A stretch of DNA of 64,000 nt. Source: Alphaproteobacteria bacterium (lineage in GTDB: Bacteria; Pseudomonadota; Alphaproteobacteria; CACIAM-22H2). The notes below the pieces were generated by a model. It made no database searches, was not told the DNA's origin, and saw only the letters and a program-made list of their open reading frames with translations. Of this stretch, positions 35,246 through 43,140 are shown piece by piece. The DNA is taken from assembly GCA_016793165.1 (NCBI GenBank), contig JAEULA010000089.1, positions 186,001-250,000 of the forward strand, written 5' to 3'. A program made the position numbers and the translations under genes. Positions within the stretch are counted from its first letter, which is position 1. Each line of letters opens with the position of its first letter.

Positions 35246-35941
35246 ATGAAGGCCGAGGCCGATCTCTACGCGCCGGTGAAGGCCTTCCTCGAGCGGCTCG
35301 GCTACGACGTGAAGGGCGAGATCCGCGGCTGCGATGTCGTCGGTACCCGCGGCCAGGAACCGCCGGTGATCGTCGAGCTCAAGCGCGCCTTCGGGCTCGG
35401 ACTCGTGCTGCAGGGCATCGATCGCCTCGCCCTGTCCGAGGTCGTGTATCTCGGCGTCGGCGCCTGGCCGAATCGGCTGAAGGACGTGCGCAAGCTGTGC
35501 CGCCGCGTCGGGCTCGGCCTGCTCGTGGTCGTGCACGGCCGCGTCGAGGTCGTGACCGATCCCGAGCCCTATGCGCCGCGACGCAACGCGAAGCGCCTGA
35601 AGCGCCTGCTCGGCGAGCACGCGCGGCGCGCCGGCGATCCCAATCGCGGTGGCACGACGCGCATCCCGATCATGACGGCCTATCGCCAGGAAGCGCTGCG
35701 CTGCGCCGAGCTCCTGGCACTGCACGGGCCGCTCGCGCTCGCCAGGCTGCGCGAGGCCGGCGACGTGCCGAATGCTGCGCGCATCCTGCAGCAGGACGTC
35801 TATGGCTGGTTCGAGCGCGTCTCGCGCGGAACCTACGCGGTCACCGACGGTGGTCGCGCGGGCCTCGAGCGATTCGGCTACGGCGGCGCAGACGGGAGGA
35901 TCGGTCGCGCCGCTTCCGAGGACGCGAAGCCCCAGGGATGA
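35246..35941 (+). CDS. DUF2161 protein, PD-(D/E)XK nuclease-like fold
   Basis: A 231-aa protein matching DUF2161. Residues 1-120 have the nuclease core: FLERLGYDVKGEIRGCDVVG, an acidic residue in that strand, then VIVELKRAF as the ExK element. The C-terminal part (about 145-215) looks like a winged helix: EALRCAELLALHGPLALARLREAG, then a wing ending in TYAVTDGGRAGL. A DNA-binding plus nuclease-like architecture fits, but activity is not shown. The ATG at 35246 lies 16 bases after the dioxygenase, so it may be co-transcribed. Confidence 0.82.
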   Translation: MKAEADLYAPVKAFLERLGYDVKGEIRGCDVVGTRGQEPPVIVELKRAFGLGLVLQGIDRLALSEVVYLGVGAWPNRLKDVRKLCRRVGLGLLVVVHGRVEVVTDPEPYAPRRNAKRLKRLLGEHARRAGDPNRGGTTRIPIMTAYRQEALRCAELLALHGPLALARLREAGDVPNAARILQQDVYGWFERVSRGTYAVTDGGRAGLERFGYGGADGRIGRAASEDAKPQG

Positions 35942-36223
35942 GCAAGAGGGCACGCACCGCAGGCCTCCCGACGCGCCGTCGCGTGACCGGAGGGGCGCGG
36001 ATCGTCGCCGCATCGGTGCGCGACCGGTGAAGCGCGGGATGCGTGGAGGGCGTCGCCGGGCTCGATGTCGACCGCATGCGACGCCTAGACTGCGATCCAT
36101 GACGACCTGCAACCCTGGACGGTCCGCACGCAGCCTTGCGGTCGATGACCGCGGTCGGACCGTCGCGCGGCCGGTCGTGACGCGCGGCGCGCGGTTCATC
36201 GGCGGGCCCGCCCGCTTGCGCCC

Positions 36224-36874
36224 ATGACCGGCGACGAGACGGCGTCTGCCTACGATCGCTGGGCGGCCGTGTACGAGACCGACCGCAATCGCACGCGCGA
36301 CCTCGACGGCGCGGTGCTGCGCGGCGCGGGACTGCCGTTGGCCGGGGCCGTCGTGGTCGAGATCGGCTGCGGCACCGGCCGCAACACCGAATTCCTGGCC
36401 GCGCATGCGGCGCGCGTCCTCGCTCTCGACTTCTCCGAGGGCATGTTGGCGAAGGCGCAAGCGCGCTGCGCCGGACGGCCGGTGCGCTTCGTAGCCCAGG
36501 ACATCCGCACGCGCTGGCCGGCGGAAGATGCCTCGATCGACGTCGCGGTGACCGATCTCGTGCTCGAGCACATCGAGGACCTCGCGCCGATCTTCGCCGA
36601 GGCGGCGCGGGTGCTGCGCCCCGGCGGCGTCTTCCACGTGAGCGAGCTGCATCCGGCGATGCAGCGCGACGGCAAGCAGGCGAACTTCACCGATCCGGCG
36701 ACCGGCGCCGAGGTGCGCGTCCCGGCCTTCCGCCACACGATCCCGGAATTCGTGAACACCGCCATCGCCGCGGGCCTGGTCTTGCGCCGCCTCGACGAGT
36801 GGTTCATCGACGAGGTCGACCGCACGGCCGGCAGACCGCGCCTGCTCACGCTGCTCCTCGAGCGCCACCGCTGA
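36224..36874 (+). CDS. Class I SAM-dependent methyltransferase
   Basis: A 216-aa Rossmann methyltransferase. Motif I is VVEIGCGTGRNTEFLA, motif II VLALDFSEGMLAKAQ, and motif IV is VTDLVLEHIEDL. The opening, SAYDRWAAVYETD, is common in UbiE/COQ5-like and arsenite-type methyltransferases. The acceptor is unknown. The start at 36224 has a poor ribosome binding site. The 282 bases between the DUF2161 stop and this gene show no convincing gene. Confidence 0.85.
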   Translation: MTGDETASAYDRWAAVYETDRNRTRDLDGAVLRGAGLPLAGAVVVEIGCGTGRNTEFLAAHAARVLALDFSEGMLAKAQARCAGRPVRFVAQDIRTRWPAEDASIDVAVTDLVLEHIEDLAPIFAEAARVLRPGGVFHVSELHPAMQRDGKQANFTDPATGAEVRVPAFRHTIPEFVNTAIAAGLVLRRLDEWFIDEVDRTAGRPRLLTLLLERHR

Positions 36875-36990
36875 GTCGGGCAAGGCGAGAGCCTGTCGGC
36901 TCGGTGTGGAACGCGTATGGCGAGCGCGATACGCTGCGACGAAGGCGGCGATGATCGCGTCGCCGGTCTGACGGAACCGGGGGATTGCCC

Positions 36991-37476
36991 ATGGGCGCGT
37001 TCACGGCGGAAGGCGGCTGCACCTGTCGTGCGGTCCGCTATCGCCTGACCGACAAGCCGATGTTCGTGAATTGCTGCCATTGCCGCTGGTGCCAGCGCGA
37101 GACCGGGGCGTCCTTCGCGCTCAACGCCATGATCGAGGCGGATCGCGTCGTGTTGCTTGCCGGACGACCCGAGGTGATCGACACGCCGTCGAACAGCGGC
37201 AAGGGTCAGCGGATCAGTCGCTGCCCGACCTGCCGCGTCGCCGTGTGGAGCAACTACGCCGGTGGCGGCGAGCGCATGCGCTTCGTGCGCGTCGGTACGC
37301 TCGACGAGCCTGACCGTTTGCCGCCCGACATCCACATCTTCACGATGTCGAAGCAGCCATGGATCATCCTGGATCCGGCCGTTCCGGCGATGCGCGAGTA
37401 CTACGATCCCGCCCGCCACTGGCCGCCGGAGAGCCTCGCGCGCCGGCGCGCGCTCTTCGCAGAGAATGCGCCGTGA
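36991..37476 (+). CDS. GFA family (glutathione-dependent formaldehyde-activating-like) zinc protein
   Basis: A 161-aa zinc-binding protein of the GFA family. Conserved cysteines are C10 and C12 in GCTCRAV, C29, C31 and C34 in CHCRWC, and C78 and C81 in CPTCR, the usual two-zinc arrangement. The family name comes from Gfa, but most members, including this one, have no proven formaldehyde-related role. The ATG at 36991 follows GGGGGA. Its TGA overlaps the GTG start of the next gene (GTGA), so the two are coupled. Confidence 0.88.
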   Translation: MGAFTAEGGCTCRAVRYRLTDKPMFVNCCHCRWCQRETGASFALNAMIEADRVVLLAGRPEVIDTPSNSGKGQRISRCPTCRVAVWSNYAGGGERMRFVRVGTLDEPDRLPPDIHIFTMSKQPWIILDPAVPAMREYYDPARHWPPESLARRRALFAENAP

Positions 37477-38054
37477 TCGCGGATCGACCGGTCTTCCGGC
37501 CGCTCACCATCGATCGCTGGGACGACCTCGTCGATCTGTTCGGGCCGGAGCGCGGAGCATGCGCCGGCTGCTGGTGCATGTGGCCGCGCATCCGCGGCGT
37601 CGAATTCAAGGCGCTGTCGCGCGCGGCGCGGCGCGCGCGGTTCCGCCGACTCGTCGCGCTCGGACCGGCGCCCGGGCTGCTCGCCTATGAGCGGGACACG
37701 GCCGTCGGCTGGGTCGCGGTCAGCCCGCGTCGCGCGGTCCATCGCTTCAACATCGCGCGCAAGTCGGCACCGACGACGCCGGACGAGGATCTCGATCGGA
37801 CGTGGGCGATCACGTGCTTCTACGTGCGCGCCAGCCATCGCGGTCGCGGCTTGACGCGGGCGCTCGCCGATGCCGCCATCGCCTACGCGCGGAGGAACAA
37901 GGCGCGACGCATCGACGTCTGCGCCGTCGAGCCGGAGAAGCGCCTGGGCTGGGGCGACGCCTTCGTCGGGGTCGCCTCGTCGCTCCGCCCGCTCGGCTTC
38001 ACGGAGATCGCGCGCCGCACGCCCCGGCGACCGCTCCTGAGAATCGAGCTTTAG
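37473..38054 (+). CDS. GNAT family N-acetyltransferase
   Basis: A 193-aa GNAT protein. The acetyl-CoA-binding segment is CFYVRASHRGRGLTRALADAAIAYARRN, with the RGRGL core. The N-terminus RPLTIDRWDDLVDLFG is followed by GCWCMWPRI, a cysteine-rich stretch typical of a group of GNATs found next to GFA-like genes. The GTG start at 37473 overlaps the GFA-like stop. The substrate is not known. Confidence 0.82.
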   Translation: MIADRPVFRPLTIDRWDDLVDLFGPERGACAGCWCMWPRIRGVEFKALSRAARRARFRRLVALGPAPGLLAYERDTAVGWVAVSPRRAVHRFNIARKSAPTTPDEDLDRTWAITCFYVRASHRGRGLTRALADAAIAYARRNKARRIDVCAVEPEKRLGWGDAFVGVASSLRPLGFTEIARRTPRRPLLRIEL

Positions 38055-38144
38055 GACGCGATCGGCTGCCTCGCGCGCGAGAAGCCGCGTGAACTCCGCG
38101 CGGCGATGGGCCACCATCGCCGGCGGGACCACGGGGGATACTGC

Positions 38145-39638
38145 ATGACCGACGATCGACCGGGACGCGCCGGCGCCAACAGCGATCCGTTCGCGCTGCT
38201 GGGCCTGCGCAGCTTCATCAACTGCTGCGGATCGCGGACGATCTTCGGCGGCAGCCGGATGCCGAAGGAGGTGCTCGAGGCGATGGTCGCGGCCTCGACG
38301 CGCTTCGTGAACGTGCCGCAGCTGCTCGACGCCGCGGGCAGGCGCATCGCCGAGCTGGTCGGCGCGCCGGCGGCGCTGGTGACGACGGGCGGTTCGGGCG
38401 CGCTGTTCGTCGGCGCGGCGGGCGCGGCCACGCGCGGCGATCCCGAGCGGCTCGTCAAGCTGCCGCAGATCGACTGGCCGCAGCGGCACATCGTCATGCC
38501 GCGCGGCTCGCGCTTCGGCTACGACCACGCGATGCGCGCGACCGGGCTCGAGATCGTCGAGGCGGGGACTCGCGAGGAGATGGCCGCGGCCCTCGACACC
38601 GCGGCAATGGTCGCGGTGCTCGGCACCGCGGATCCGACGGCGCCCCTGAAGCTCGAGGACTGCGTGGCCCTCGCCCGGCCGCGCGGCATCCCGGTACTCG
38701 TCGACGCGGCGTCCGAGTTCCTGCAGAAGAGCGATCCCTATCTCGCCCGCGGCGCCGACATGGTCGTCTATTCGGGCGGCAAGTACCTGCGCGGACCCCA
38801 GTCGACCGGGCTGCTGATCGGCGATCCGCGCTGGATCCGGGCGGCGTCGCTGACGACGGCTCCGCACAACGGCATCGGCCGTCAGCTCAAGGTGAGCAAG
38901 GAGGAGATCGCAGGTCTCGTCGCGGCGGTCGAGCTGTGGGCGAGCGGCCGCGATGCGGCGAGGGAGGAAGCCGCCCATATCGCCGAGCTGCGGCTTCTGG
39001 CGGTCGCCGCGGAGAAGTGCCCCGGCGTCAGCTGCGAGTTCCTCGACCGGACCTGGGTCGAGGAGCCGACGCCGCGGCTGCGCGTGCGCTGGGATCGCGC
39101 GCGGATCGGCATCGACGGCCCGAGCCTGCGTCAGCGTCTGATGGACGGCGATCCGAGCGTGCTGGTCGACGACCGCTTCGCCCATTCGGATTCGGTCACG
39201 ATCCTACCGCTCAACCTGCAGCCGGGCGAGGCGATGATCGTCGGCCAGCGCATCGCCGCCGAGCTCGGCTCGGCGCAGGCGGGTGCGGCGGATGCAGCGG
39301 TCGAGCCGGCGGCGATCAATGTCAGCGGACGCTGGATCGTCACGCTCGAGGCCGTGGGCGGCGAGATCGGTCACGCCTTCGAGCTGCAGCAGCAAGGCAA
39401 TGCGGTCACCGGCACGCATCACCTGCGCACGCGCGCCAACCCGATCCGCGGCACCGTCGCCGGTGATCGCATCCGCCTCGAGAGCGATCATCCGGCCGAG
39501 GGACTCGGGCTCTCCTACCGCTTCACCGGGCGACTGCAGGGGATGGACCTGGTCGGCACCGCGGAGCTCGGCACGACCGGCACGCCGGTCAATCGGCGCG
39601 AATACGGCGACGCCCCGTGGCGGGCACGACGCGCGTGA
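38145..39638 (+). CDS. SelA-like PLP-dependent enzyme with C-terminal beta domain
   Basis: A 497-aa fold-type I PLP protein. The Schiff-base lysine is probably Lys213 in YSGGKYLRGPQSTG, with the ring-binding Asp187 in VLVDAASEF. It resembles the SelA / D-glucosaminate-6-phosphate ammonia-lyase group, with TTGGSGALFVGAAGAA for the phosphate-binding turn. Residues from about 385 to 490 form an added strand-rich domain (ISVSGRWIV-like start, GNAVTGTHHLRTR, AGDRIRLES, TGRLQGMDLVGTAELG) of a lipocalin-like or periplasmic type. The ATG at 38145 is the clear start. The next gene overlaps its stop (GTGA), suggesting co-translation with a secreted hydrolase. Confidence 0.8.
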   Translation: MTDDRPGRAGANSDPFALLGLRSFINCCGSRTIFGGSRMPKEVLEAMVAASTRFVNVPQLLDAAGRRIAELVGAPAALVTTGGSGALFVGAAGAATRGDPERLVKLPQIDWPQRHIVMPRGSRFGYDHAMRATGLEIVEAGTREEMAAALDTAAMVAVLGTADPTAPLKLEDCVALARPRGIPVLVDAASEFLQKSDPYLARGADMVVYSGGKYLRGPQSTGLLIGDPRWIRAASLTTAPHNGIGRQLKVSKEEIAGLVAAVELWASGRDAAREEAAHIAELRLLAVAAEKCPGVSCEFLDRTWVEEPTPRLRVRWDRARIGIDGPSLRQRLMDGDPSVLVDDRFAHSDSVTILPLNLQPGEAMIVGQRIAAELGSAQAGAADAAVEPAAINVSGRWIVTLEAVGGEIGHAFELQQQGNAVTGTHHLRTRANPIRGTVAGDRIRLESDHPAEGLGLSYRFTGRLQGMDLVGTAELGTTGTPVNRREYGDAPWRARRA

Positions 39639-39640
39639 GG

Positions 39641-40441
39641 ATGTACGCGGCGGCGCTGCTGCTCGTCCTCGCCGGGCTGGCGGGCGGCGCGGCGCAGGCC
39701 GCGCCGTGCATCGGCGACGCCCCGACGCGCGTCACCGGCCAGCGCGAGTGCCTCGCCGTCCGCATGTTCCGCTCGGCCGAGATCTCGCCGGCGCCGGCGC
39801 TGGTCGTCGTCGTCCATGGCGACATCAACAACAGCGCCTCGGCGGCGGCGACGACCCATGTGCCGATCGCCGAAAGCCTCGCTGCCGACCATCGCAACCT
39901 CGTCGTCGCGGCGCTGTGGCGGCCGGGCTACCACGACGGCGCCGGCAACGCCTCGACGGGGGAGAGCCACGGCCACATCGACAACTACACCGCCGCGAAC
40001 GTCGACGAGGTCGCCGGCGCCGTCGCGGCGCTCAAGCGGCGGACCAACGCCTCGCGCACGATCTTCGTCGGCTTCTCGGGCGGCGGGGCCTTCGCCGCGC
40101 TCGTGATCGGACGGCACCCGGGGCTCGTCGACGGGGCGGCTGTCATCGCCTGTCCTTGCGACCTCGTCGCCTGGCGCCGGAACCGCAACGTGCGGCTCTG
40201 GACGCGCAGCGAATCGCCGAGCGACTACCTCGCGCGCGTGCCGACGACCACGCGGGTGGTTGCGATCGCCGGCGACCGCGACACGACCACGCCGGCCTAT
40301 CTCACCCGCGACTATGCCGAGCGGCTGGCCGCGCGCGGCGTGCCGGCCCGCGCCTGGATCATCCCCGCCGGCACGCATCTCAGCGTCTTCCGGCGGGACA
40401 TCGTCTCGCCGGTGGTCGGCGAACTGCTCGCGGCGCGGTGA
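39641..40441 (+). CDS. Secreted alpha/beta hydrolase (esterase/depolymerase-like)
   Basis: A 266-aa exported hydrolase. The signal peptide is MYAAALLLVLAGLAGGAAQA. The nucleophile elbow is GFSGGG, the acid is in AGDRDTTTPAYL, and the histidine in IPAGTHLSVF. It resembles PHB-depolymerase-like or dienelactone-type esterases. ATG at 39641 gives the cleanest signal peptide; the GTG at 39635 overlaps the preceding TGA and could also serve. The preceding PLP-enzyme gene suggests processing of an amino-sugar or hydroxy-acid compound, but that is speculation. Confidence 0.82.
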   Translation: MYAAALLLVLAGLAGGAAQAAPCIGDAPTRVTGQRECLAVRMFRSAEISPAPALVVVVHGDINNSASAAATTHVPIAESLAADHRNLVVAALWRPGYHDGAGNASTGESHGHIDNYTAANVDEVAGAVAALKRRTNASRTIFVGFSGGGAFAALVIGRHPGLVDGAAVIACPCDLVAWRRNRNVRLWTRSESPSDYLARVPTTTRVVAIAGDRDTTTPAYLTRDYAERLAARGVPARAWIIPAGTHLSVFRRDIVSPVVGELLAAR

Positions 40442-40493
40442 CGCCGACGGTCGCCGGGGTGTAGCCTTGCCGGCCATCGACCAGGGAGGCTTC

Positions 40494-40820
40494 ATGCGAA
40501 GGATCTTGACGGGTGGCTTGGCTCTCGGGCTCGTGCTCGTGGCGGCGGGCGCGCGGGCCGATGCGATCGACGGCGACTGGTGCTCCACCGACGGGCGATT
40601 CATGACCATCCGCGGCCCCGCGATCACGACGCCGGGCGGCGCGCAGATCGCCGGCGATTACGATCGCCACCACGCGGCCTATGTCGTGCCGCCGACCGAG
40701 CCCGGTGCGGGCCAGAAGGTCGCGATGACCCTGGTCAACGAGCAGACCGTCCATGCCAAGCGCGGCGCCGCCGAGGGCGCCCCCGAGGTCTGGAAGCGCT
40801 GCGCGCGCCCGACGAGCTGA
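40494..40820 (+). CDS. Small secreted protein of unknown function
   Basis: A 108-aa exported protein. The signal peptide runs to about residue 22 (GARAD), and the mature part begins AIDGDWCSTDGRFMTIRG. It carries two cysteines (near C30 and C103) that could form a disulfide. No family was recognised, although the IDGxWC...G.....I.G opening is seen in many short alphaproteobacterial periplasmic proteins. CAGGGAGG lies ahead of the ATG at 40494. It is 52 bases after the hydrolase and is followed by the double-hairpin repeat. Confidence 0.75.
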   Translation: MRRILTGGLALGLVLVAAGARADAIDGDWCSTDGRFMTIRGPAITTPGGAQIAGDYDRHHAAYVVPPTEPGAGQKVAMTLVNEQTVHAKRGAAEGAPEVWKRCARPTS

Positions 40821-40833
40821 GGCGCGCGCGGGA

Positions 40834-40881
40834 CTCTCCCCCTGGCCGCTTCGCGGCCTGTCGCCCTCATTCGAGGGGGAC
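40834..40881 (+). repeat. Double-hairpin repeat, copy A
   Basis: Two stem-loops separated by TGT: ggccgc-ttc-gcggcc and ccctc-attc-gaggg. It starts 13 bases after the stop of the small secreted protein. It is the near mirror of copy B at 40989-41039; the two arms are about 50 bases each and flank a 107-base centre, so the whole 40834-41039 unit could also fold as one long inverted repeat. Confidence 0.7.
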
Positions 40882-40988
40882 GTTTGGGCAGCGACCGCAT
40901 CGTCGGCGATCGTCCCGTTCGAAGGGCGGGACGCCGTCCTGTTGGGATCGCATCTTGAGCCGGGCGCCGAATTCGCGCGGTCCGACCA

Positions 40989-41039
40989 TCCCCCTCGAAT
41001 GAGGGGGACAGGCGCCGCGAAGCGACGCCAGGGGGAGAG
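40989..41039 (-). repeat. Double-hairpin repeat, copy B
   Basis: On the minus strand it reads ggcgtcgc-ttc-gcggcgcc, TGT, ccccctc-attc-gaggggg: the same two stem-loops as copy A. It starts 18 bases after the stop of the minus-strand NIPSNAP gene, in the same orientation as that gene. Together with copy A it fills the gap between two convergent genes. Confidence 0.7.
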
Positions 41040-41057
41040 CCGCCCGCGCCGCCGGTA

Positions 41058-41384
41058 TCACTTCACCGACGAGAACGCCGTCGGCTGCAGGATCATGTTC
41101 TCGAAATGGGTGATGATCGGGCCGTCCTTCTCGGTCTCGGCGCGCTTGGCGATCCACTCGGGGTCGCTCGCGAAGGCCGCCCACTTCTTCTCGCGCTCGG
41201 CGAGCGACTCCCAGGCGAGGAGGTAGTAAAGCGCCTGGTTCGACGGCCCGACCACGACGGTCCAGAAGCCGGCCTGGCGGATGCCGTGGCGCTCCCAGAT
41301 CTTCAGCGTGATCGTCTCGAAGCGCTTGAGCAGGGCGGGCAGGCGGCCCGGCGCGCAGTGGTAGATACGCATTTCATGGATCAT
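41058..41384 (-). CDS. NIPSNAP family protein
   Basis: A 108-aa ferredoxin-like (dimeric alpha/beta barrel) NIPSNAP protein. The opening IHEMRIYHCAPGRLPALLKRFE and the central KIWERHGIRQAGFWTVVVG are diagnostic, as is LLAWESLAEREKKWAAFASDPEW. Bacterial members are small cytoplasmic proteins often encoded near catabolic genes, with no agreed function. AGGGGAA precedes the ATG at 41384. It is divergent from the aminotransferase gene. Confidence 0.92.
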   Translation of the reverse strand: MIHEMRIYHCAPGRLPALLKRFETITLKIWERHGIRQAGFWTVVVGPSNQALYYLLAWESLAEREKKWAAFASDPEWIAKRAETEKDGPIITHFENMILQPTAFSSVK

Positions 41385-41554
41385 CGACGGTTCCCCTGAT
41401 GCGGTGAGGTCGGGGACTGTCGCGGAGGCGCGGGCCGCGATGCAAGCGCCGCGCTGCGCGCCGCCTGCAACGCAGCGCTGCGGCGTCGAAGGCCTCGACG
41501 CGGGGCCGCGCCTGGGTTGAACTGTCGGCCACGCAATCGGCGGGGGACCGACAG

Positions 41555-42946
41555 ATGACGACTGCGAACAAGAATTCGACGGGCGCGCGCGCCGCCGCGA
41601 GCCTGATCCACGGCTACGGCAATCTCGCCGCCCTCGAGGAAGCGCCGCCGCTGGTGATCGCCTCGGGCAAGGGCGTGCGCGTCTTCGACGAGGACGGCAA
41701 GAGCTACATCGAGGGCATCGCCGGCATGTGGTGCGCATCCTTCGGCTTCAGCGAGGAGGCGATCATTGAGGCGGCGATCAAGCAGCTGCGCAAGATGCCC
41801 TACTACCACACGCTGTTCGACAAGACGACGACCCAGGCCGGCGAGCTCGCCGAGAAGCTCAAGGCGCTCGCGCCCGCGCCGATGAGCCACGTCTACTTCA
41901 CCAACTCCGGCAGCGAGGCGAACGACACGATCGTCAAGCTGGTGCGCTACTACAACAACGCAATCGGCCGGCCGAAGAAGAAGAAGTTCATCGCCCGCCA
42001 TCTCGGCTTCCACGGGCTGACGCTCGCCTCGGCGTCGCTGACCGGCGTGCCGGTCATGCACACCGACTTCGACCTGCCGCTGCCGGGCTTCCTGCATACG
42101 GCCCTGCCGCACTACTGGCGCGAGGGGCGGCCGGGCGAGAGCGAGGAGCAGTTCGCCACGCGCCTCGCCGACGAGCTCGAGCAGCTGATCCTGCGCGAGG
42201 ACCCCGACACCGTCGCCGCCTTCATCGCCGAGCCTGTCATGGGGGCGGGCGGTGCGGTGACGCCGCCGCGGACCTATTTCGACAAGGTCCAGGCGGTGCT
42301 GCGCAAGTACGACGTGCTGATGGTCGCCGACGAGGTGATCTGCGGCTTCGGGCGCACCGGCAACATGTTCGGCTCGCACACCTACGGCATCAAGCCGGAC
42401 CTGATGTCGATGGCGAAGGGCATCGCCTCGGCCTACCAGCCGATCGCCGGCGTGATGATCAGCGAGAAGATCTACAAGGCGATGGTGGAGCAGAGCCGCA
42501 AGATCGGCATGTTCGCCCAGGCCTTCACGACCTCGGCGCATCCCGTCGCGGTCGCGGTGGCGAGCAAGGTCGTCGACCTGATGGCCGAGCGCGACATCCT
42601 CGGCCATGTACGCAAGGTCTCGAAGACCTTCCTCGAGCGCCTCAACGGCTTCGCCGCGCACCCGCTGGTCGGCACGACCCGCGGCGTGGGCCTGATCGGC
42701 GCCGTCGAGCTCGCCGCCGACAAGACGACGAAGCGCAAGTTCCCGCCGATCGTGAAGGAGGCCGTGCGCACGCTCTGCCAGGAACGCGGCCTGATCATCC
42801 GCGCGACAGGCGCCACCGACTCGCTGTGCTTCTCGCCGCCGCTGATCATCAACGAGGCGGAGATCAACGAGATGTTCGACATCTTCGGCAAGGCGCTCGA
42901 CGACGTCGCGGCGCGGGTGGAGCGGGAGGGGCTAAGGGCGGCGTGA
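41555..42946 (+). CDS. Class III omega-aminotransferase
   Basis: A 463-aa PLP-dependent transaminase. The Schiff-base lysine is Lys288 in SMAKGIASAY and the ring-binding Asp259 is in VADEVICGFGRTG; SGSEANDT at about 118-125 holds the phosphate. Length and the HLGFHGLTLAS and AEPVMGAGGA segments place it with the putrescine/beta-alanine/omega-amino acid to pyruvate group. The precise amine donor is not readable. The ATG at 41555 has GGGGGA about ten bases ahead. A short repeat-bearing gap and the convergent MFS gene follow it. Confidence 0.92.
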   Translation: MTTANKNSTGARAAASLIHGYGNLAALEEAPPLVIASGKGVRVFDEDGKSYIEGIAGMWCASFGFSEEAIIEAAIKQLRKMPYYHTLFDKTTTQAGELAEKLKALAPAPMSHVYFTNSGSEANDTIVKLVRYYNNAIGRPKKKKFIARHLGFHGLTLASASLTGVPVMHTDFDLPLPGFLHTALPHYWREGRPGESEEQFATRLADELEQLILREDPDTVAAFIAEPVMGAGGAVTPPRTYFDKVQAVLRKYDVLMVADEVICGFGRTGNMFGSHTYGIKPDLMSMAKGIASAYQPIAGVMISEKIYKAMVEQSRKIGMFAQAFTTSAHPVAVAVASKVVDLMAERDILGHVRKVSKTFLERLNGFAAHPLVGTTRGVGLIGAVELAADKTTKRKFPPIVKEAVRTLCQERGLIIRATGATDSLCFSPPLIINEAEINEMFDIFGKALDDVAARVEREGLRAA

Positions 42947-43019
42947 AGTCCAGATCGCGCCGGGGTCGGCCAAGCCCAAGCGCCGTCGATCCCGCGCCCC
43001 CCGTCCAATAAATCACCCC

Positions 43020-43046
43020 GGGTTTGATTTCGGGGTTTGGTTTCGG
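43020..43046. repeat. Tandem 14-bp repeat between convergent genes
   Basis: Two copies of gggtttg(a/g)tttcgg, sharing one base, lie in the 194-bp gap between the convergent aminotransferase and MFS genes. This is a T-rich spot in a very GC-rich region and may be part of a transcription end zone. No clear stem was seen. Confidence 0.3.
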
Positions 43047-43140
43047 CCTGCGGCCTCGATCCGGCAATGCAGCGCAGTCGCACGCTTCGGACCTGATCTC
43101 GGAAACACGCATGCGAGCCGGCCGGCATGCGCCACGGGCG

